The notes beneath the pieces are model-generated. The model ran no database searches and was not told the DNA's origin. It worked only from the letters and a program-made list of their open reading frames with translations. Positions 59,048 to 64,000 of a stretch of DNA of 64,000 nucleotides are shown here, piece by piece. The DNA is from Pseudonocardia asaccharolytica DSM 44247 = NBRC 16224 (GTDB taxonomy: Bacteria > Actinomycetota > Actinomycetes > Mycobacteriales > Pseudonocardiaceae): the NCBI RefSeq assembly GCF_000423625.1, contig NZ_AUII01000018.1, positions 1-64,000 on the forward strand, given 5' to 3'. Each line of letters begins with the position of its first letter. The first letter of the stretch is position 1. Position numbers and translations under genes: made by a program.

Positions 59048-60340
59048 TCAGCCGCGAGGGTAGGCCGGTGCGCGGGCGACGAGCGCCGACACCGCCGAAG
59101 CGACCTCGCGCAGCTCGGCGTCCCCGGCCGGGGTGCCCTGCGCGGCCTTGACGGCGCGGGACAGCAGGCAACCGATCTCCGCCATGTCCGACTCGACCAT
59201 GCCCTGGGTGGTGACGCTCGGCGAGCCGATGCGGATCCCCGAAGGCTTCATCGGCGGGGCCGGATCGTAGGGGATCGAGTTCTTGTTCAACGTGATCCGC
59301 GCGGCGTCGCACCGGGCCTCGGCCTCGCCGCCGGTGACCCCGACGGGACGCAGGTCGAGCAGCGTGAGATGGGTGTCGGTGCCACCGGACACCGCACGCA
59401 TGCCCTCGGTCTCGAGGCTCTTGGCCAGCGCCTGCGCGTTGGCAATGACCTGATCGGCGTAGGCCTGGTACTCCGCGGACGCCGCCTCCCGCAACGCAAC
59501 GGCCTTGGCCGCGACGGCGTGCATGAGCGGTCCGCCCTGGGAGAACGGGAAGACCGCCTTGTCGATGGCCTTGGCGTGCTCCGCCCGGCACAGCACCATG
59601 CCGCCGCGCGGGCCGCGCAGCACCTTGTGGGTGGTCGCGGTGACCACGTCGGCGTACGGCACCGGCGACGGGATGGCCTTGCCCGCGACCAGGCCGATGA
59701 AATGCGCGGCGTCGACCATCAGCTTTGCGCCGACCTCGTCGGCGATCTCGCGGAACGCGGCGAAGTCGATCAGCCGCGGGTACGCCGTCGCACCCGCGAT
59801 GATGATCTTCGGACGGTGCTGCCGGGCCAGGTCACGGACCTGGTCGTAGTCGATGAGCTCGGAGTCCTTACGGACCGTGTAGGAGACCGGGTTGAACCAC
59901 AGACCGGAGAAGTTCACCTTGCTGCCGTGGGTGAGATGCCCGCCCTGCTTGAGGTCCATCGCCAGCACCGTGTCGCCGGGCTTGGCGAACGCCGCGTACG
60001 CGGCGAGATTGGCCGAGGCACCGGAGTGCGGCTGGAGGTTGGCGTGCTCGGCGCCGAAGAGCTCCTTGGCGCGCGCGATCCCGATCTCCTCGGCGCGGTC
60101 GACCACATGGCAGCCGCCGTAGTAGCGCCGGGCCGGATAGCCCTCGGCGTACTTGTTCGACAGCGTCGAGCCGAGTGCGGCGAGCACCGCCGGGCTGGTC
60201 AGGTTCTCGCTGGCGATGAGCTGCAGTCCTCCGCGAAGGCGGTCGAGCTCGTCGAGCACCACGCCGGCGATCTCGGGATCCTGCTGCTCGAGTGCGTCGA
60301 AATCCGGGCCCCAGAAGGTCTGCTCGCTCACGACGTTCAC
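59048..60340 (-). CDS. glyA: Serine hydroxymethyltransferase
   Basis: A 430-residue pyridoxal-phosphate enzyme that converts serine and tetrahydrofolate to glycine and methylene-THF. [20 protein letters not shown] and [20 protein letters not shown] are N-terminal motifs. [20 protein letters not shown] contains the PLP lysine. [20 protein letters not shown] is near the end. The GTG at 60340 has GGGG upstream; GTG 60331 is an alternative and the frame extends upstream to 60403 into the next gene, which is unlikely to be translated. Confidence 0.94.
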   Translation of the reverse strand: MNVVSEQTFWGPDFDALEQQDPEIAGVVLDELDRLRGGLQLIASENLTSPAVLAALGSTLSNKYAEGYPARRYYGGCHVVDRAEEIGIARAKELFGAEHANLQPHSGASANLAAYAAFAKPGDTVLAMDLKQGGHLTHGSKVNFSGLWFNPVSYTVRKDSELIDYDQVRDLARQHRPKIIIAGATAYPRLIDFAAFREIADEVGAKLMVDAAHFIGLVAGKAIPSPVPYADVVTATTHKVLRGPRGGMVLCRAEHAKAIDKAVFPFSQGGPLMHAVAAKAVALREAASAEYQAYADQVIANAQALAKSLETEGMRAVSGGTDTHLTLLDLRPVGVTGGEAEARCDAARITLNKNSIPYDPAPPMKPSGIRIGSPSVTTQGMVESDMAEIGCLLSRAVKAAQGTPAGDAELREVASAVSALVARAPAYPRG

Positions 60341-60362
60341 GGTACCCCGCTGGTCAGGATGT

Positions 60363-60815
60363 TCAGGCTGCGGCCCGCTGCCGCCGCTGCCAGAACTCGA
60401 CATGCGCGGCGAGCCCCTCGTCGAACGGCGTCGGGGCGAGTCCGAACGTCTGTTGGGCGGCGCTCGAGTCGAGCAGGAACGGCCGGGTGAACTGGTGGCG
60501 GACCTCCTCGAGCTCCCGGATGAAGGGCACCGCGAGACCCATCGCGCGCAGCGCCCAGTGCGGCATGACGAGGATCTCCCTGGCCGGCACCCCGGCCAGC
60601 CGAGCGGCGTGGGCCGCGACCGCCCGCAGCGGCGCCGGCCGGTCGGTCGGAACGTGCCACGCCCGGCCCCAGGCCCGCTCGGCGGTCGCCTTCTCGACGC
60701 CCTCGGGTCCGGATCCGCTGCGCGTGATCACCCGGACGTCGTGGCCCTCGTCATGCAGCAGGCGAGCGGTGGTGCCGCCGATCGCGCCGGCACCGACGAT
60801 GACGTGAAGCGACAT
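60363..60815 (-). pseudogene. NAD-dependent epimerase/dehydratase with in-frame internal deletion
   Basis: A 150-codon open frame that begins like a full epimerase (MSLHVIVGAGAIGGTTARLL) with a glycine-rich nucleotide motif. It jumps from [12 protein letters not shown] directly to [20 protein letters not shown], a segment that belongs near residue 200 in intact relatives. It then continues with [20 protein letters not shown] to the normal end. About 150 residues, including the YxxxK catalytic site, are absent, so the product is unlikely to be active. The reading frame is kept across the joint. Confidence 0.7.
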
Positions 60816-60885
60816 GAGCAGCCATCCAATCTGCGAGCAGCGCTCTCGGTCGCCCCACTGTCCACCCACCGGACCGCACAAGTCA

Positions 60886-60922
60886 AGAGCACTGATCTCG
60901 ATTTTGCTCACTGCTCTACACT
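60886..60922. promoter_or_regulatory. Inverted repeat and -10 element between the epimerase remnant and tetR
   Basis: AGAGCACTG (60886-60894) and CACTGCTCT (60909-60917) form an imperfect inverted repeat with 14 nt between. TACACT (60917-60922) is a good -10 ending 6 nt before the tetR ATG at 60929, which suggests a leaderless transcript. The repeat is a probable operator for the TetR protein, which would control itself and the divergent gene. Confidence 0.5.
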
Positions 60923-60928
60923 CGCCGC

Positions 60929-61603
60929 ATGTCCGCCACCGGAGCCCGCGCCCGCGTCCGGGCCGAACTGACCCGCGAGATCACCGAGGCCGCCCGCCGC
61001 CAGCTCGCCACCGAGGGCGCCGCGGCGCTCTCACTGCGCGCGGTGGCCCGGGAGCTGGGAATGGCGTCCTCGGCCGTCTACCGCTACTTCCCCAGCCGGG
61101 ACGAGCTGATCACCAGGCTGATCGTCGAGGCCTACGACACGCTGGGCGCCGCGGTCGAGGAGGCCGAGGCCGCCGCCCCGCGCGCCGACCTGCGGGCCAG
61201 GTTCCGGACGGCCTGCCGCGCCGTCCGCACCTGGGCGTTGGCGCACCCGCACGAGTACGCGCTGGTCTACGGCTCGCCGGTGCCCGGCTATGCCGCCCCG
61301 CAGGTCACGATCGGGCCGGCGTCACGGGTCGGCGAGGTGCTGTGCCGGATCGTCGTGGACGGCCTCGCGCACGGCGTCCTCGAGCCGGGCGGACCGGAAC
61401 AGACCCTGGAGCCGGGGATCGCCGAGCGGATGGGGCTGCCGGAGGGCGCCGCCCTGAACGCCCGCGCGATCCTGGTATGGACCTCGCTGTTCGGGCTGGT
61501 GAGCTTCGAGCTGTTCGGGCACACCCACAACGTCGTCGCGCGGCACGAGGCGTTCTTCGACACGGCCGTCGAGCAGTGGGCCGACCTGGTCGGCGTCCCC
61601 TGA
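60929..61603 (+). CDS. TetR-family regulator with WHG-type C-terminal domain
   Basis: A 224-residue protein. The helix-turn-helix is LSLRAVARELGMASSAVYRY with FPSRDELITRLIVEAYDTLG after it. The C-terminal domain (VRTWALAHPHEYALVYGSPV; VWTSLFGLVSFELFGHTHNV) is the TetR_C_13/WHG type. It is divergent from the truncated epimerase gene, so its regulatory target may have decayed. The ATG at 60929 is supported by the leaderless promoter spacing. Confidence 0.88.
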   Translation: MSATGARARVRAELTREITEAARRQLATEGAAALSLRAVARELGMASSAVYRYFPSRDELITRLIVEAYDTLGAAVEEAEAAAPRADLRARFRTACRAVRTWALAHPHEYALVYGSPVPGYAAPQVTIGPASRVGEVLCRIVVDGLAHGVLEPGGPEQTLEPGIAERMGLPEGAALNARAILVWTSLFGLVSFELFGHTHNVVARHEAFFDTAVEQWADLVGVP

Positions 61604-61610
61604 TCCCGGA

Positions 61611-62258
61611 CTACCCCGAGACGATCTCACGGCCGAGCACCTCGGAGATCTCCGCGGACGGCACCGCCCCCTCGCGCAGGATCCGCGGCTCGTCCGCGGT
61701 GAGGTCGACGATCGTGGACGCGACGGGCGTGCCCGAGGGGCCGCCGTCGAGGTACACCGTGACCTGATCGCCGAGCTGGGCAGCCGCCTCGGCCGCGTCG
61801 GCGGCGGGCGGGGCGCCGGACGTGTTCGCGCTCGACACGGCCATCGGCCCCACGTCGCGCAGCAGCTCCAGTGCCACCGGATGCAACGGCATCCGCAGCA
61901 TCACGGTGCCCTTGGTCATGCCGAGATCCCAGCTCAGCGACGGCGCGTGCGACAGGACCAACGACAACCCGCCGGGCCAGAACGCCTCGATCAGGCTGCG
62001 AGCCGCGTCGGGGACGCCGACGACGAGCCCGTCGATCGTCGACCACGACCCGACGAGCACCGGGACCGGCATGTCCGGGCCGCGATTCTTGGCGGCGAGC
62101 AGCGAACGCACCGCGGGGGCCGAGAACGCGTCACAGCCCAACCCGTAGACCGTGTCGGTCGGCAGCACGACGAGCTGCCCGGCACGCACGGCACGCGCGG
62201 CCGCCGCGAGGCCGTCGGCCCTGGCGTCCGGGTCCGCGCAGTCGAAGGTGGAACTCAC
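61611..62258 (-). CDS. L-threonylcarbamoyladenylate synthase (Sua5/YwlC/TsaC family)
   Basis: A 215-residue protein. LVVLPTDTVYGLGCDAFSAP is the defining motif. RGPDMPVPVLVG, EAFWPGGLSLVLSHAPSLSW and VGPMAVSSANTSGAPP follow. It makes threonylcarbamoyl-AMP for t6A modification of tRNAs that read ANN codons. It follows prmC with 28 bp between, as in mycobacteria (Rv1301). The GTG at 62258 begins VSSTFDCADP. A plus-strand tetR gene converges on it with 7 bp between. Confidence 0.93.
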   Translation of the reverse strand: MSSTFDCADPDARADGLAAAARAVRAGQLVVLPTDTVYGLGCDAFSAPAVRSLLAAKNRGPDMPVPVLVGSWSTIDGLVVGVPDAARSLIEAFWPGGLSLVLSHAPSLSWDLGMTKGTVMLRMPLHPVALELLRDVGPMAVSSANTSGAPPAADAAEAAAQLGDQVTVYLDGGPSGTPVASTIVDLTADEPRILREGAVPSAEISEVLGREIVSG

Positions 62259-62286
62259 GATCCCCGAGCCTACGACCGGCACGGAC

Positions 62287-63162
62287 CTATCCCCCCAGCG
62301 GGCGCCGCCGCGCCGTGGCGAACCGCGGGCGGCCGGCGAGATCGGGATGCTCCTCGACGTCGGTGAGCACCTTGCGCCTGCCGAGAAGCTCCGGGACGGC
62401 CGCGCCATGGCTGTCGTCGTGCTCGATCCCGAGCCAGCCGCCGTAGCGCAGCAGCCCGGCGGCCGTCCCGATGACCGCGCGGATGATCTCCAGGCCGTCG
62501 GGTCCGCCGAACACCGCTCCCGGCGGGTCCCATTCGGCGACCTCCGGCGGCAGCGGGGTGCCGTCGGGCACGTACGGCGGGTTGCAGACCACGAGGTCGA
62601 CGCGCGCCTCCAACTCGACGAGCAGATCGGGCCAGCGGACATCGGCCGCATGTAGCGTGACGCGCGTCCCGCCCACGGCGACGTGCCCGGTGATATTGGC
62701 CTGCGCCCAGCTCAGCGCCAGCGGATCGGCCTCCACGGCGTGCACCTGGGCCGCGGGACGGCTCGCCGCGATGGCCAGCGCGAGCGCCCCGGAACCCGTG
62801 CACAGGTCCACGACCAGCGGCTGCTCGATGTCGGCGATCCGGGCCAGCCCCCACTCCAGCAGCAGCTCGGTCTCCGGGCGCGGGGTGAACACGCCGGGCC
62901 CGACCGCCACCGTCACCGGGCCGAGCACCGCGCTGCCCAGCAGATGCTGCAGTGGCTCGCGGGCGGCCCGGCGCTTCACCAGCTTGCGGTAGTCCTCGAC
63001 GACGGACCGGTCGACCAGCGGCACCATCATCAGCCGCCCGCGCTCCACCCCGACGACGTGCGCGGCGAGGATCTCGGCGTCGGCCCGCGGGCTCTCGACC
63101 CCCGCCTCGGTCAGCATCCGCTCGGCCTCCAGCACGGCCAGCCGCAGCGGTTGCCGGGTCAT
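62287..63162 (-). CDS. prmC: Release factor glutamine methyltransferase PrmC (HemK)
   Basis: A 291-residue SAM methyltransferase. The N-terminal helical domain has [20 protein letters not shown]. The catalytic domain has [20 protein letters not shown] and [20 protein letters not shown], with the NPPY motif that binds the glutamine side chain. It methylates the GGQ glutamine of release factors. It overlaps the prfA stop (ATGA), so the enzyme and its substrate are coupled. Confidence 0.95.
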   Translation of the reverse strand: MTRQPLRLAVLEAERMLTEAGVESPRADAEILAAHVVGVERGRLMMVPLVDRSVVEDYRKLVKRRAAREPLQHLLGSAVLGPVTVAVGPGVFTPRPETELLLEWGLARIADIEQPLVVDLCTGSGALALAIAASRPAAQVHAVEADPLALSWAQANITGHVAVGGTRVTLHAADVRWPDLLVELEARVDLVVCNPPYVPDGTPLPPEVAEWDPPGAVFGGPDGLEIIRAVIGTAAGLLRYGGWLGIEHDDSHGAAVPELLGRRKVLTDVEEHPDLAGRPRFATARRRPLGG

Positions 63163-64000
63163 CGGCCGGTCCCGCCCGCCACCGCCTCCGCGCGATCCGC
63201 GGCGGCCAGCGCGGCGAGCACGTCGTCGAGATCGCCGTCCAGCACCGCCGACAGGTTATGGGCCTTGTAACCGACGCGATGGTCGGAGATCCGGTTCTCC
63301 GGGAAGTTGTAGGTGCGAACCCGCTCCGACCGGTCGACCGTGCGGACCTGCGAGCGGCGCTGATCCGACGCCTTCGCCGCGGCCTCCTCCTCGGCCAGCG
63401 CCTGCAGCCGCGACCGCAACACCTCCATCGCCCGCGCCCGGTTCTGCAGCTGCGAGCGCTCGTTCTGGCAGCTCACGACGATGCCGGTGGGTAGGTGGGT
63501 GATCCGGACCGCGGAGTCGGTGGTGTTGACGCTCTGCCCGCCGTGCCCGGAGGAGCGGAACACGTCGACGCGCAGGTCGTTCTCGTCGATCTCGATATCG
63601 GCGTGCTCGCCGGTGTCCGGATAGACCAGCACGCCGGCCGCCGAGGTGTGGATGCGACCCTGCGACTCGGTGACCGGGACCCGCTGCACCCGGTGCACCC
63701 CGCCCTCGTACTTCAGCGCAGACCAGACGCCGTCCGCGACCGGGGCCCGGGACCGGACCAGCAGCGTCACGTTCTTGTACCCGCCCAGATCGGACTCGAC
63801 GGCGTCGAGCACCTCGGTCACCCAGCCGCGGCGCTCGGCGTAGCGCAGATACATGCGCACCAGATCGCCCGCGAACAGGGCCGACTCCTCGCCGCCCTCC
63901 CCCGACTTGACCTCCATGACGACATCGTCGCCGTCGTGCGGGTCGCGCGGCACGAGCAGCTCGGCCAGCCTGCGCTCGAGCACCTCGACCTGTTCGGCCA
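63159..64000 (-). CDS. prfA: Peptide chain release factor 1, C-terminal part (cut by the window edge)
   Basis: About 280 residues are visible; the start lies beyond the right edge. [40 protein letters not shown] and [20 protein letters not shown] are visible, the last carrying the GGQ peptide-release motif. [20 protein letters not shown] completes the C-terminal domain. It ends translation at UAA and UAG codons. The stop overlaps the prmC start. Confidence 0.96.
   Translation of the reverse strand, partial: AEQVEVLERRLAELLVPRDPHDGDDVVMEVKSGEGGEESALFAGDLVRMYLRYAERRGWVTEVLDAVESDLGGYKNVTLLVRSRAPVADGVWSALKYEGGVHRVQRVPVTESQGRIHTSAAGVLVYPDTGEHADIEIDENDLRVDVFRSSGHGGQSVNTTDSAVRITHLPTGIVVSCQNERSQLQNRARAMEVLRSRLQALAEEEAAAKASDQRRSQVRTVDRSERVRTYNFPENRISDHRVGYKAHNLSAVLDGDLDDVLAALAAADRAEAVAGGTGR

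Noticed and set aside
60341-60403. Upstream extension of glyA by 21 codons
   Set aside because: The extra residues are Ser/Gly/Pro-rich, overlap the upstream gene's 3' end and lie outside the conserved enzyme; GTG 60340 is better placed.

Overview
The window is a 64 kb stretch of high-GC actinobacterial chromosome. GTG starts are common, third codon positions are strongly GC-biased, and several gene orders match those known from Mycobacterium and Streptomyces. The mix of a methylglucose lipopolysaccharide (MGLP) cluster, the GlgE alpha-glucan pathway, NucS, an ethylmalonyl-CoA pathway and an F1Fo operon flanked by prfA/prmC/wecA and murA/pduO suggests the order Pseudonocardiales. This is inference from gene content and remembered synteny; no 16S or marker search was possible.

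Layout. 1-345: end of an IS630-type insertion sequence. 0.5-3.5 kb: a DMT-type membrane protein, a MarR-like regulator with a cysteine-rich tail and an exported polysaccharide-deacetylase-like protein. 3.5-12.6 kb: MGLP-type region (methyltransferase, GH57 enzyme, GT4 glucosyltransferase, hexapeptide acyltransferase, then a second methyltransferase, an enoyl-CoA hydratase and an ABC ATPase), with a nucleoside hydrolase and a LuxR regulator. 12.6-27.6 kb: alpha-glucan metabolism (glgX, glgP, glgE, treS, maltokinase, glgB), a GT87-type membrane mannosyltransferase and a thioredoxin-like chaperone. 27.9-31.6 kb: small accessory genes and regulators. 31.6-46.6 kb: ethylmalonyl-CoA pathway genes (meaB, thiolase, epimerase, crotonyl-CoA carboxylase/reductase, a tandem 3-hydroxybutyryl-CoA dehydrogenase and ethylmalonyl-CoA mutase), a FilP/Scy-like coiled-coil protein, NucS, a Nudix hydrolase, a crotonase and an ectoine-type ABC importer (ehuABCD). 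47-64 kb: murA, a cobalamin adenosyltransferase, atpBEFHAGDC, wecA, glyA, a threonylcarbamoyl-AMP synthase, prmC and the 3' part of prfA.

How the genes work together. TreS interconverts trehalose and maltose, maltokinase makes maltose-1-phosphate, GlgE polymerises it and GlgB branches the product. GlgP and GlgX degrade it, and the GT4/GH57/methyltransferase trio makes and caps the related methylglucose polymer. The ethylmalonyl-CoA genes convert acetyl-CoA through acetoacetyl-, 3-hydroxybutyryl-, crotonyl- and ethylmalonyl-CoA, with MeaB and the PduO adenosyltransferase serving the B12-dependent mutase.

The most striking non-genic feature is a dispersed family of six near-identical palindromes at gene 3' ends (7.1, 8.9, 14.6, 36.8, 39.1 and 40.5 kb). 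Each has an 18-nt arm around a 2-nt centre, and the stem often continues into unique flanking sequence. In four cases the repeat supplies the stop codon of the upstream gene. A different 60-nt inverted repeat lies at 10.8 kb. Three loci (22.8, 48.4 and 60.4-60.8 kb) carry remnants of genes broken by internal deletions: a TetR gene, a divergent TetR/SDR pair and an NAD-dependent epimerase.
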